Source: Adiantum capillus-veneris (taxonomy: Eukaryota; Streptophyta; Polypodiopsida; Polypodiales; Pteridaceae). Taken from it: a stretch of DNA of 64,000 nt. Positions 11,346 through 23,137 of this stretch are shown one piece after another. Position 1 is the stretch's first letter, and every line of letters starts with the position of its first letter. Where the stretch lies: the NCBI GenBank assembly GCA_014529385.2, contig CM043953.1:63055872-63119871 (forward strand), given 5' to 3'. Both the position numbers and the translations under genes were made by a program. A model generated the notes under the pieces. It saw nothing but the letters and a program-made list of their open reading frames with translations, had not been told where the DNA came from and did no database searches.

Positions 11346-12471
11346 GTGTTATGGTGATTCTGTCATTTGAGTGTAGCTTGAGACATATGAGATTTGCCTG
11401 TTGTTTTTTGAGAGACTGACAATTAGATTTTCAAGTACCAATCATGGAAGCGGAGCAAGTGCCAATGGTCTAGCTTTCTAAAGCTGAGAAAGATGCACTA
11501 AAAGATCAGATTGCTAAGAAGCCGATGGTGAATGGAAAGCAACAATGGATTGGGAGTTGAGATTTCTCCACTCAGTAAATGTAACTCAGCTCACTCCCAA
11601 CCAAATCAATGCTCAATGGCATCAACAATCACTACCCTACCCATTGATAAAGGTGGAGCTACTGCAGGTTAAGGAAAAGACTGTACAAGGATATGCAGGC
11701 AGAAGGCTCAGAGGATATCCACCCCAAGTGGAGAAAGAACTGGTTGAACAAAAACTCTAGATATCTAATTCTATTCAGAAGAGCATCTGCAGCCCTACAG
11801 AAGGACCCTACATTTTGTCTTGTACCAAGGGTAAGGACATGGTAGGCACACGATGCACTGAACAAGAAGAGGTCAACATGGCTGAATTACCCATGACTAC
11901 CAGCTCCAGAGCAGGGACCAACAACTGAAGAATACAAGGTGAAAAACCTAACGGGCGCCATGACATTCTTCAAGGGCATCCCTGACCTCTTATGTGCAAT
12001 GCTTTATAAGATATACAAAATGCTGCTCATCTGCATTAAAACTTTTTACGAGCCTGAGCAAGCGAAAGCACCATGGATGTCTTTCCTTGAAGGCAACAAA
12101 GATCTATGTTATGATTTAAGTGGATAGCCTTTAGAAGAAGTCCTCCTACGGCTTCTATGCCAGATGTATGTTTCTGCCATCTAGCAATATGTTGGCATTT
12201 GAAGAGGCATTCTATACAATTTTCTTCACATGGAGAATGAAGATATTTGGACCAGTGATCAGCAACCTTACATTAAGGTTTGTTGGCTATTCAACCATTG
12301 AATTTAAAAATAGAGTCACCATGCAATTTTTGCAAGTCCCAAACAAAGAAAAACAAATTAGATATGAAAGCCCTACATACGCTTAAAGACCGCTTTGCCA
12401 GCCGTCAACCCAAAGACTACTTTAGTCCATGAAGCTATGTCAAGGGACGATACAGTCGAGGAGGGGGGAGA
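11346..12471 (+). mobile_element. Truncated second copy of the Tat-like element E
   Basis: Positions 11346-11423 match an inner part of E's LTR (compare 27340-27405, ctgtcatttgagtgtagctt). They then jump directly to sequence equal to 25540-26603, the 3' internal end of E including its polypurine tract (about 12458-12471). The LTR at 12472 follows without a gap. So a copy of E with most of its interior deleted shares the LTR at 12472-13354 with the full copy, giving a remnant LTR-internal-LTR-internal-LTR array. Confidence 0.75.
11430..12412 (+). pseudogene. 3' part of the unidentified ORF of E (second copy)
   Basis: Parallel to 25540-26554 with scattered substitutions and small indels. Shared blocks include VNVTQLTPNQINAQ, CYDLSG, FLPSSNMLAFEEAFY and KIFGPVISNLT. 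Frames are broken at several places (for example stops near 11940 and 12127). I do not recognise the protein family. Having two copies helps show where the original frame lay and that the region was once coding. Confidence 0.55.
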
Positions 12472-13354
12472 TGTTAGCAGCAACAAGTTAGCTCGGATAA
12501 CATTTTTCAGAGCTTTTATTGTAAAAAAACTTATTATTTTGATGAATTGGGAATGTTGTTACTCCTATTTTCCAGATAAACAATGTAATTGATAAGCCAG
12601 GGCTACAAGCTTCCAGATTGTATCAACGTATCTTTAGTTAGAGCTCTCAGATTATTAGTTTTGACCACAGAAACCGTGACTAAGGTATAAAAGCCAATTT
12701 TTGTAATTTTTTGGATAATGAAACACATCGTGAGCTAATGGCTTACTTCTCTCCTTCTTGCACTTCCTACTCCCTTCCCGGTTGTCACATTGCAGTGCCG
12801 TCTAGTGCGTTGCAACCGCAGGTAAGAGCTCTACGCATTAACATAAGCATTTCATGGTAATCCATAGATTTTGGTGTCGTTGACCTGCAACCTAATTTCA
12901 TACGAAGTAGGAATTTAAGATTAAAAATCATAAAATAAGTACAGGGGGGTATTGGGATATCATTGCTAAGCATTTAGATGCATTCTTAACGATTATGTCA
13001 AAAACTCACTGCTGTTAATAATCATGATTTTTGCACTTGACCTAAATGAGATTTGAGACCGTAAGAATATGTACTTAGGTCTTATAAACATGTCCTAGAA
13101 GTTTCGTAATGATTGGATGTCGTTTGATGCTGTAACGGTTATGATTTGTTTGCCGATTAGCCAGACTAGATTTTAGTGATTTCTGTCATTTGAGTGTAGC
13201 TTGGATAGATGCGAGTTGTCTTTTCAAGAGATTGACAACCTCTTGTAGCCTCTATGTACTAGTCGAGTCAGCTTCGTCCCATGGATTGACAATTATATTC
13301 GTGGTTCTTGCTATGTCTGCAATAAGATAGGAGTGAGGTTAGACACCCGTCCCA
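12472..13354 (+). repeat. 5' LTR of element E
   Basis: Starts TGTTAGCAGCAAC after the purine-rich tract of the truncated copy and ends CCCA four bases before the primer site. Aligns along its length with 26604-27518. A TATA-like ggtataaaagcc lies at about 12686, and a matching one at 26818, in the expected upstream half; it is probably the LTR promoter. Confidence 0.8.
12686..12697 (+). promoter_or_regulatory. Putative TATA box of E's LTR
   Basis: The sequence ggtataaaagcc occurs at the same relative place in both E LTRs (about 12686 and 26818). A TATA consensus conserved in both LTRs suggests the core promoter for element transcription. No start site can be read from sequence alone. Confidence 0.45.
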
Positions 13355-13358
13355 CTTT

Positions 13359-13376
13359 TGGCGCCGTTGCTGAGGA
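13359..13376 (+). other. Primer-binding site of E
   Basis: TGGCGCCGTTGCTGAGGA lies four bases after the LTR end. It closely matches the TGGCGCCGTTGCCGGGGA class of sites used by many plant Tat/Athila elements and differs from the initiator-Met sites of the copia elements here. I do not assign the tRNA with certainty. Confidence 0.75.
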
Positions 13377-15481
13377 CCGAAGAGACCTAAACTAGGGAGT
13401 AACACGAGTATCTTGTGTAGTTGTCCTTTAACTTCCTCTAGGATCACCTAGAGTCAAAACCTTTCTTTTTAAGACCGCATAGCTTAAGATTGTCGTCTTT
13501 TGCTGTGTAGAGGTAGCTTGGATGTAAGTGTACTTGCTAAGTACCTTTTAGGATTGTAGGATCAGATTAGGATTTTGAGAATGATTGATGGACGAGACAA
13601 GTCTTAAGATCAAGGCTCACAAAACATCAAAAACAAGAAAACGAGTGTTTGTGAACACTTTCCACTACCCCATTGCAATAGAATCTAGGAGTAGGGTAAG
13701 TAGAATCCGAGATCTCAGAACATTACTCTATCCAAAAGAATCAATTATGAGTTATTTATGTGAAGTTGCAGAATTTCAGGTCTACGATTGGAAACAACAC
13801 CAAAAGACTGTCAACCATTGAACCCGGCTAGAGATTATGCTTTAAAAGTTGTATGAACCAGTGGGTAAGCTTAACGACGTATTTGAGGTAAATTTTAAAG
13901 AGTTTTGCAAAAACTCAGATTATTTACTTTTTCTTGACATTTTAGGCCAAATTAAGTTTTGACTTGACTCAGAGGCTTAAAATAGATCATAAGAAGACTG
14001 TCCACTGTAAAAGTTGAAAAAAAGTGCTCATTTTAGGCCAAAAGTAAACAACCACGATTATTTACTTTCAGGTCAAAATTGATCAAGGTTGATAACAAAG
14101 ACACCATGCATGTGTACAAACATCTTTTGTAAAGGCCCATAGAACTTGGATCACCAAACTGACCAAAACCTTGATAAACACTGAAATCTGTACTAATTGT
14201 CGAGAACTGGAGTGTGAATTGGAAAAATCTTGTTCAAACTTAGTGAAACTTGACTCAGAGGCTGTTAAACAAGTCTACATGCTCAGTTAACCAAAAAGAT
14301 GTAAAAATTTGCCAGGACTAAATAATCGCGATTATTTACTTTTGTTCCATTTTTCAACTTTTTAAACCAATTCAACATACCACTAGTTTTAGCATGTTAT
14401 ATTAAGCCCACAAATCAAATTTGGTAAGATTTAGATCATTGAAGTGAAAATTGTGGCCAAATTTGTAAAGTCACTCTGCAGACACAAAACTGTTGACCAT
14501 TTGAACAGGGATTATCCAAACTTAATGAAACTTGGCTAGGGAGCTTAAGCTGAGCAACTTAACCATTCTATGTCAATATTGTGGCAAAAAATTGCATAAA
14601 GATACTAGGAGTAAATAGTCGCGATTATTTACATCTGCTACAAAATTGGATATTTTTACACATTTGAGTATACCACAAGATCAAGCATATCATGTAGACC
14701 ACACAAATCAAAATTGGTGAAATTTGGATCACAAACTTGAGATTTAAGCCAGATTCTTGAAAACTGAGTCTACGGACATGAAACAGTTGATAACTTGGAC
14801 AAATTTTGTTCAAACTCAGTGAAACTTGTCCGAAGGCCTTAACAAGTTGAATACTTGGCAAAACAAGCCAAAAGGTGCAAAAAATTGAGAAAAGTAAATA
14901 TTCACGATTATTTACTTCTGATACAGAGAGACAAAATTTTAAACTTTTGAGGTTGTATAGTGTTAGAACAACATAATACAAGACCACCGGTCAATTTTGG
15001 ATTCAATCGGATCCAAATTAGTACATGTTCACTCAGTTTCCAGGTTGCAGATTAGTCCTTTGGCCTTTTGCAAAAGTAGAATCTGAAAGTCTCAATTGTT
15101 GACTCACTTAGCTCAAATTGAAGTGATACACATAGACCAGTCACAATAGTTAGCAAAAATTATGCAGTCTTTGTGAAGGAATAGCTAACTTGATTAAAAC
15201 TGATACAGGAGTTAGGTTACACAGAAGGAATTGAAGGCTTGACAGGAGTTGCAATCAACTCAAGTGGAAGAAACTGATAACAAGTCAATCCGATGGTAAG
15301 TACTCTATCCAAGGCTTCACAAGTCTATATGAACCTTAAATCTGGTTGTATACTAGCAAACCAAGGTATATTTGGTGAGACCGCTAGTAGTGTATCCACC
15401 AAAGAGAGTGTGAATCAAGGTGATCACTTGGACACTATCTTTGAAGAAGTCTCCGACACTTTTTCAGAATGAACATCTGAA
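13377..15481 (+). other. Long leader of E between primer site and gag
   Basis: Two kilobases without a convincing gene. A small frame at 13585-13821 (78 residues, basic) resembles nothing I know. From about 13900 to 15100 the leader consists of diverged tandem units of about 280 bp, each carrying a palindromic box (listed separately) and shared phrases such as ttcaaactcagtgaaacttg and cacaaatcaaaattggtgaa. Long leaders are common in Tat-type elements; the array is the unusual part. Confidence 0.6.
13903..14918 (+). repeat. Palindromic-box tandem array in E's leader
   Basis: A 28-bp near-palindrome with core TAAATAATCGCGATTATTTA recurs at centres 14054.5, 14328.5, 14621.5 and 14904.5, spaced 274, 293 and 283 bp. 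A half box (gattatttactttt) lies at 13918-13931. The copy at 14319-14338 is a perfect 20-bp palindrome; the other three centres differ at few positions. The DNA between boxes is also recognisably repeated but more diverged, so the boxes are the best-conserved part of each unit. The same box recurs at 22.3-22.95 kb. Confidence 0.75.
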
Positions 15482-17590
15482 ATGTCTTCCTATTTGACTC
15501 ATTCAAGAACCGGAACGACAATGCGATATAAGCACATACTCACCTTTTATAAGACTAATGGCCATGGAGCTCAGGTTTACGTGGATCTTAATGAAGAGTA
15601 TGCCATTCACATTGATGACCATGACATAGAGTTTGAAGAAAAAATCAGGGCAAACAAACAAGGAAAAATGTATATGGATAAAAATGGAACTCAGTATTTA
15701 CAAGTTGAAAACCCTAATGTGATAGACAAATGGGGGTTAGAAGTAAATACCATAATTCTAGATATGGCAACAAAAGAAGGACCACCGACTTTAGAACTCG
15801 AGGGATACGATCAAGTTGATTTGAAGCCTTTGAAATGACTTACCACGGATAATCCTAGGATCGGAGTGTATTGTTGGGAGGATAGAAACATCAAAGATCT
15901 TCTATAGATTTCTCATGCCAAATCAGGACATGAGTTAATACCCATGAATATCATCTATATCTTCAAAATCAAAGACAAGAGTTTAGCAGATCTACCAACC
16001 TACTTGTTTAGGGATTGTTATAACAATAACTTTGCTATCATGAGTCCTGAGGAGGTGGAGCAAACAAAATACCAAGAGTCCTTTATAAGAGATTGGATAT
16101 TGGGCCAAGGACCGAAAACTATTCCAAGAGAGGAACTCCATGAGAGATCTTTTGGGAGCAATGTTAAAAAACCTGAAACTACCTCATTGCAAAGAAAACC
16201 GTGTGACACTAAAGCCAGTCCAGGTCTACATGAGTCATTATTTCCAATAGACTGGTTTGAAGGACTCGGAACATGACCAACTGCTAGGAGACCTGGAGTT
16301 GAACCAAATAGACATGTCAGACCAGCTGATTTTCAAAAATGGGTCAGAAAATACAATGGATCTAGGGATCCATATGACCACTTAGCAATCTTTAAGCAAG
16401 TGCTAAGAGCAGTATGCATATTTGATTTTCATACTCAATTTGAGGGATTTGGAATGACATTAGAAGAAAAATCATTGACATGGTTCCAAAACATTCCATC
16501 GAGGTCAATCTTGGACTTAAATACATTAGCTCAAGGATTTGTAGCTGCATGTTCCAAAACGGGATCAAACATAATAATGTAGCTCAAATCTAAAGCTTCA
16601 AACAGAAACAAGATGAGTCTGTTAGGGATTCTACAACTAGAATGAAGTAATGCATTGCAAGATGCCCACAACTAGAAATACCTGCAGAAGAAAGGTTAGT
16701 ATTATTATTTCTAGAGGGACTGGTAAACAAAGAACTTCATGGTATATTGTATAGCAAGAAACATATGACCCTAGAAGAGTGTGTGTCAGATGCTATTGAC
16801 TTAGGAGACAATTGTGATATTTTCAATGAAGAAGATGTCCCTAAGGATAGTCAAAGCGAGAAAATAACATCCACCAAACCAGCACAAGTGGGGACAACTG
16901 CTGCAGCACCGCTTACAGCCACAGAAGACATGTTCAAAAGGATGAAAGAAATGATGAATAACATGCAAAAATCACCTATGAGGGGACCAGGGCAAGGGAT
17001 ACCTCAATAGAGACAACTAATTAGGCCGCAAAAATGGTATGTAATCAAGGGTAAATGGACCAACCATGAGACCAATGAGTACTATTACCGACCAAGTATG
17101 ATGGAAATGTTCAATATGTGCATAGGAGGTCACAAGGACAACCCATGTATAGATATCAACCTAATATAGCCCCAGATCAAATACCACCAATGGGTATGGA
17201 GAGACCTCAACCCGTGTTGGGTCAACAACCTCCATAGGTTGGACATAATGCAATGCCTGTAAAGTACATGCATTCTGAGGGAGTCATAGATGAACAAGCA
17301 CTAGTTCCTGTTACACCCTATGTTGAGCCTAGTCCATCTACAATAATGGTAGAGGGAGATTGGTATAATTCACATCCACCACCAATGGAAGAACCTGTGA
17401 CTTATACTACACCAGAGCTTGCACCGATGTACTATGTAGATAATCAAGGTGTTAGACTTCCAATGGTAAGACCCATGATTAAGCCAAGAACTGGAAAATG
17501 TCATAATTGCGGTATAGTAGATGATCATTGGAAAAATGAATGCCCAAGCTTGACAAGAACATTAAGCTAGTTGAATCTTTCTGTATACAA
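15482..17590 (+). pseudogene. Gag of element E
   Basis: Broken frames at 15482-15838, 15944-16276, 16400-16582, 16747-17010 and 17253-17570. The recognisable part is the retrotransposon gag domain near 16430-16740: FEGFGMTLEEKSLTWFQNIP, then a block with KTGSN and, in other frames, PAEERLVLLFLEGLVNKELHG-like sequence as in Tat Gags. A zinc-knuckle-like CHNCGIVDDHWKNECP lies at about 17497-17544; its spacing (CX2CX5HX4C) is one residue longer than the classical CX2CX4HX4C. A second knuckle-like remnant (PKYCPKNP) follows at 17620. It would form particles. At least four stops or shifts are present. Confidence 0.7.
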
Positions 17591-18651
17591 TGTTGCAAAA
17601 AGGGAGGACCTTTCCTAAATATTGTCCAAAAAATCCTTTAAACAAGGGTAAAACAGTAGTGAACGTAGTCCAAGTGATATCTGGTAGCTCATCAGAGAGT
17701 GAACCTATTGTTCCAATCAAGGTAATCATCAGAGCCCAGGCTAAAAGAAAGAAACATAACTCCTCTGATGATTCGGAGAATACTAAAGTTTCCACTCAAA
17801 AGACCAAGAGAAGCAGAAGCCACAGGTATGAGATGAGAATATAGAAACAAAGGGCTGAAATCGAGGAGAAAGCCAAGAAACTATTCCAGGAAAAAGTAAA
17901 AGAAATTGGAAGTGAAATCAAGGAAACCACAATAAATATGGAGGATCAATTTTGGTAGACAAAATTTTTGAGCCAATCAATGCAGCCTTGGAAGCTTATC
18001 AAGCGGGACTTAAAGCAGGCCAAACCATGAAAAACAAATGGAAAAACTATACTTCTCTAGATATGGAAGTAGCTAAGCTTGAAGCTTATGAAAATCTGGT
18101 AAGAATTACTCAAGAGATGCTGAAAAAACAACAACCCAAGATTGATAGTATAGAAAAACGTGAGGAGCTTGTGGTAGGAACTAGTAAAGAGAAATTTGAA
18201 GTGGTGGTAGAACCCCACCTTGAAACCAAAGAGCGAGAACTCATAGTGCCTGAAAGTGAAGATGCCTTAGATGGAATTTTGTTCGTAGAAGAAGAGTAGC
18301 CAGGACACTTATGGGAAAAAGTTAGAGAGATTAATGATGGGAGCCTAACTTTGAATCAACTCCTATAGAAGAAGTTTGGTTAGACAATCTACCTCGTGAC
18401 ATGGAGATGGATGTACAATCCTTGTATGGGGATTGCGGCTTTGAAGGTTCAGGAATGTCTAAACCAATGACTTTGAAAACACTACCCTCTTACTTAGGAG
18501 ATAACGAAGACGAATCCATAGTGTGTAAAACCACTCAGATAAAAAGAACGATACAGACTGTAGAGGTAGACAACATCCATTCAATCATGTCTACACCCAT
18601 TCAATGCACTCTTACCTCAGGAGAACTATTAAAAATCAGACCATATAGAAT
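17591..18651 (+). pseudogene. Post-gag region of E up to a deletion point
   Basis: Frames 17590-17844, 17952-18299 and 18401-18679 encode charged, lysine- and glutamate-rich protein (SSSESEPIVPIKVI, then helices with KNKWKNYTSLDMEVAKLEAY). They end with CTLTSGELLKIRPYR, which resembles the segment before protease in Tat elements (an AELLK-type motif). Directly after it, at about 18645-18652, the sequence is integrase core. The junction therefore marks loss of protease, RT, RNase H and the integrase N-terminus, or an ancestral rearrangement. Confidence 0.5.
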
Positions 18652-19441
18652 GTGTTCACAAGCTATGGACTGCCAATAGAAATTGTCAGTGATAGGGGAA
18701 CTCATTTCCTCAATGAGGTAATTGAGTATCTGCTTAATGAATTTATGGTCATCCATAGAAAATCGGCTTCCTATCACCCACAAGCAAATGGACAAGCTGA
18801 GCACACGAATAAAATTCTTAGCTCGGTATTGACTAAAGTGGTTAGTTCAGGAGGGACTGATTGGGAAATTAATTTCCATGCCGCTCTATGGGCTTATAGA
18901 GTTTCATTCAAGACAACTTTAAATGCTACACTCTTTAACCTTGTTTATGGTTTTGATGCCATACTGCTGATACAATTTCTATTGCTGACACTAAGGGTAG
19001 CTAAGGATCTTGAGTGGATTGGACATGAATTTTCAGAGAGGGTTGAAGATTTAGAAAAGCTTGATGAGCAAAGTCTAACACCTGTAGCTCACATCTATGC
19101 ACAAAAGCAATAAAAAAAAGTTTTTTGATTCCCATCTAGTCACAAAAATCTTCAAAAAAGGGGACTTAGTTTTAGTCTATTCCCTTAAGCAACACATTCC
19201 TAAGTTTAAGAAAAAGAGAAACGGACCATTTATCAGTGATGAAGACATATCTCCAAGTGGAGTAGTTAAGTTGTCCGTCCTAGATGGTGAACCAATGGCT
19301 AATTGGATTGGTGGATGCCGTCTAAAGAAGTACAATTTGCCACTAACCAATGAATTGCTAGAAAAGATACATGCAACAAAACAGAGAAAGATGAAACAAC
19401 AGCAGGTCATTGATGAGGCACAAGAGGAAGCTCTACTTTGA
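18652..19441 (+). pseudogene. Integrase core and C-terminus of E
   Basis: The frame 18652-19113 reads GLPIEIVSDRGTHFLN (second catalytic Asp), SASYHPQANGQAEHTNKIL (catalytic Glu in QAEHTN) and ALWAYRVSFKTT, a clear Ty3/gypsy integrase. The first Asp and the zinc finger are missing upstream. A second frame, 19097-19441, overlaps by 17 bases and gives the C-terminal domain (FFDSHLVTKIFKKGDLVLVY, KKKRNGPF). The N-terminal third is gone and the frame is split, so it is inactive. Confidence 0.8.
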
Positions 19442-19565
19442 GTGCTCAAAAGGAAAGATGCTCTCAAAAATCAACAAATACCTATTCCCATCAACACTCT
19501 GAAACTAGATGAACGATTATGGAAATAAAAGAAGGATGCAATGTCAATGGATGATGAATGGTTAG

Positions 19566-20398
19566 ATGGAATGTACCTTTGCATCAAGGTACAACTGTAC
19601 ATGTTGGGGAGAAGAGTTGAGAGTAATAGAGATATTCTACTTGGTGCCCGCTCAATTGGATCAGACTGTTTCAGGCAACTCCAACCAAACTATCAATGAC
19701 TGGCTCTTGGAGAAGGTCACCAATGTGATCCCAGCAAACCGAGTCAAAACCTTTCCAGGAGGAGTTTACTACATCAATGCTCGGAAGCTAGGATGCCTGG
19801 CTACCGACTTGAAGAAGATACGTTGGGGAGAAGAGTTGAGAGTAATAGAGATATTCTACTTGGTGCCCGCTCGATTGGATCAGACTGTTTCAGGCAACTC
19901 CAACCAAACTATCAATGACTGGCTCTTGGAGAAGGTCACCAATGTGATCCCAGCAAACCGAGTCAAAATACCACCAATGCATTGGTCAATACGAGAGCTT
20001 GAGTAAATTTTGTCAATTATTCCACATACAAGAAAGCAATGAATCAGTCTTTGACATTGGGAATATCGGCTATCAAAGGATGCAACAAGAACCCAACACC
20101 GGCAGCACTGGGAATAGTCAACTTAAATGTGGTGGTACATGGATGTTCATGGCCTCATCAGTTTGTATGCTTACCATATGAACACATGAATGAAACAATG
20201 ATTCTTGGAATCTCATGGATGAGGACGTACAAGGCAGAACCAGATTGGAATACCAATCAACTCAAGCTATTACCTAAAGGCGGACAACTCATTGTTCCAA
20301 TTGCACAAAGAAAAGAAGAATGGAAAAGAGGTTACCAGCAAAACAAACCACGAAGCAATCAATTGTCTCCATGTATAGACAAGAAAATGCTACAGTAG
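19566..20398 (+). pseudogene. Protease-like segment of E, downstream of integrase, with internal duplication
   Basis: The frame 19566-20006 encodes a segment (LRVIEIFYLVPA, TINDWLLEKVTNVIPANRVK) twice because of a 219-bp tandem duplication. The next frame, 20039-20398, carries VVVHGCSWPHQFVCLPYEHM and MILGISWMRTYKAEPDW, the second half of a retropepsin domain as in plant gypsy polyproteins (ILG-x-x-W-x-x-x-Y). No D-S/T-G motif was found. Protease normally precedes RT; here it lies after integrase. Possible readings are a rearranged element, a remnant of a second element, or a genuine downstream gene. Confidence 0.5.
19604..19968 (+). repeat. In-frame tandem duplication, offset 219 bp
   Basis: Positions 19604-19749 recur at 19823-19968. 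I see one coding change (gctcaattg versus gctcgattg). The offset equals 73 codons, so the frame is kept. The near identity contrasts with the decayed surroundings and suggests a fairly recent event. Confidence 0.85.
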
Positions 20399-22250
20399 TA
20401 TGCAAGGAGTCAGGCATATCTAGGTACCAAAAGCACAACTCAAGGACAAGCCTTTTCAAATTTGGATGGTCAAAACATCATCTATTGTACCAAAGAAGGT
20501 TCCAAAGTTAAAAACACAAAGAAGAACATCTTTGAGCAGGGAACCTAAAACAAGATGGATTTGAAGGAAAAAGGAGCACTTATCTTCTACACAAACTGTA
20601 AAACCAATGATGCGGTGGAAAGCTAAGTCTCAGTACACTCAACCACAACAATTCATCAAAGAAGAACCAAGATACAAATGGCGAGTTAAAGCTCAACAAA
20701 CGTCTCATTGATACCATCAACTCAGAAAATCAGTGTGCCAAAGCATCTATACGGTACAATAAAGCAAAGAGCACACAAGCTACAATATTTGCTCTTTGGG
20801 AAACAGCAACAGAAAACCTCGACCTCAGAAACCCTTGAGTTAATTACTCAAGACCCAACTCTTGCACCGCATAATGGTTTGAATTGCATTGATCTTTGAA
20901 GCATGGTAGAGCCAACCAAGGATATGCATAGACACGATTGTTCAACCCATGCACAGAGTCGTCTTGGAGTACGCCATCTAGGAGGGGTGAAAGAAAACTA
21001 AGTATTTAAGGGCAATGTTTGAAAAGGGAAGAAAAAGTTGGATGTTAATGTGTGATTTTTTGCAAAATTACATAATAATGCCCTTACAAAATCATCAACG
21101 GGGAAAATTTAATTGATAACATCTCCCCGTTGAGTGTAAATAGTGTATATACTATAAAAAAATCATAAAATATACTATATTGAGACTTAAAAATGGAGAA
21201 ATCCACCAAAAAATAATAAAGCAGTGTTTCTCAATGGATTTTTAGCGCATTTTATTATTTTCTTTGATTTTTTCAATAAACAGGTCAAAAATTAATAATA
21301 AATAGCAAATGAGCTCAGATGGAGAAACTGAAGATATACTGATGATCAGAAGGAAAAGGCGGACATGCAAAAAAAATTTCAATTGAATCGACAGATGGAA
21401 GCGGGAAGCCTAAATTAGGTCGCCAAGGCCTACTTTCGCAAATTCTTGCAGAATGAGCTAATGGAATCCGATTGAAGAAATTTTTGAGGCTAACATAGAT
21501 TTCACGGCCTAGTAGGACTAACATGGGAATTTGGGAAAAAATAGTTTGGGAAGTCCGAGTATAGATATCCAAGGTAGCCCAAAATCATCTCATTTCCACT
21601 AGTCACTCTTGGAGGAGAGAGCTTTTTGTCTTCTTCACGCACGATTTCTGGAGTCTACAGTCGTTCATTTACAGCACTGTCTCACACGAGACATGAGGGG
21701 TAAGTTCTAAGCTTATCAATGAACAATTCTATATGGCCGAGTAGCAAGTCTAGGCTAAGGAAAAAACCCTAGAAACCCAGCTATGCACGAAGTTCTACGA
21801 CACAAAATTAACCATAATGACTAGTCAGCTCAACCGAATTGGACGAGACTTGAACTATAGCATGCCCCTATATAATAGAAAACTTTCATATCACCATATA
21901 ACCATTTGGATGGGTCGAGGGGGTCCCAAGTAAATTTTAGGTTTTTGCCATATGCTAGAATTGGATTCTGATTCCACAGGCAGCTTATAGACAGGGAGGG
22001 TCTATACACAATGTACCTAGATGGGTTTCATGGAAACAATCAAAGAAATCTCTCGAATAGCAAAAAACAGCTTGAAGGCTACAAAGCGTCAAATTTGACA
22101 TATGAAGTCAAACTGACTCCAAATGAGCCAAAACTGGATGAGCAGCATGTGGACTATGTAGCGGATAAGTCCATAGCTTCAAAAGTGACTAACCAACTCC
22201 ACACGCCATCTAGTCACAAAAATCGGTGATTTTAGAGTAAACAAGAGCAC
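20399..22250 (+). other. Degenerate and noncoding stretch of E
   Basis: From 20399 to about 20900 short broken frames are lysine-, glutamine- and serine-rich and may be the tail of the upstream gene; I recognise no family. From about 21000 to 22250 I see no gene. The AT-rich part at 21060-21300 contains a hairpin. The small frame at 22011-22229 has no support. Confidence 0.5.
21095..21133 (+). other. 10-bp stem hairpin in E's 3' noncoding region
   Basis: TCAACGGGGA at 21095-21104 is followed by its exact reverse complement TCCCCGTTGA at 21124-21133, with a 19-base AT-rich loop. The GC-rich stem stands out in an AT-rich stretch. It could be an RNA structure or chance. Confidence 0.5.
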
Positions 22251-22960
22251 GAAGTGATGCCGACATGACCAAACTTTACCAGATTCATTTTAGAACTTGT
22301 TTTAGATGTATTAAATATGTTTAGGTCATCAAATTGTCAATTTTTTGCAAAAATAGTAACTGCTCTGTAAATAATCGTGATTATTAACTTTTGTGCTTGT
22401 TTGGCTTGAAATTGATCTCTTCACTTCACCTATCACTTATACACATCTATTACATGTCACATGTCAAGTATGAGCCAAAATGATCAAGAAAAACTTTGAA
22501 ATTGTCAAAAAACACACCAAAGTCTTTTCAATCCAATTTTTGAGTTATCTGTCACATTTTTTGATCCAAATCATCCCATATCTCACACACAGACTCTACA
22601 TCATGCCTAGAACCAAGTTGCAACAAAAAAGTACATTTTGATGAAAAAGTTAATAATTACGATTATTTACTTTTTTGCCAAAATAAATACAATTTGCAAC
22701 TTTGGCCTTATGGAACCAAAGAACATGATGTCCCAAGCCACAAACCAAGTTTGGATCTCAAAAACTCAAAATCTCTTTATATCTACTGTTTCAGAGTGTA
22801 AAAGCCTAAATCTAGCACCATTTCCACCTAGTGCACTCAAATGAGCCCACACTTCACTCAGAGTACCTAATTGCCATATGTTTCAAGCCCATGATGTCAA
22901 AAATGCAAAAAGTTGGAAATCCCCAACTGTAAAAAATTGCGATTATTTACTTTTGCTTTA
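22251..22960 (+). repeat. Palindromic-box tandem array in E's 3' region
   Basis: The box seen in the leader recurs at centres 22377.5, 22659.5 and 22939.5, spaced 282 and 280 bp (gtaaataatcgtgattatt, gttaataattacgattattt and aaaaattgcgattatttac). Phrases between boxes also echo the leader units (cacaaaccaagtttggatct). The two arrays are about 7.5 kb apart and flank the coding part of the element. A weaker version sits in both LTRs (about 13024 and 27177). Confidence 0.7.
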
Positions 22961-23137
22961 ATTTTTTCCTGAACTCCATGATTTTGATCTCTACATGTTT
23001 TTATGCAGCTATGCATGCTCCAAAATTAATTTGAAGCAAAATAGACATCATTTGTCAAGCAATTCAGAATCAGGGCATTTCAAAGTGGAATTTGCAAAAT
23101 TCTCTAACTTTGACACTGTATTCACTTAACAAGAGCA

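Noticed and set aside
13903-22960. CRISPR-like array
   Set aside because: The repeats are palindromic and regular, but spacing is about 280 bp, the spacers are themselves repeats, and the context is a plant retrotransposon.
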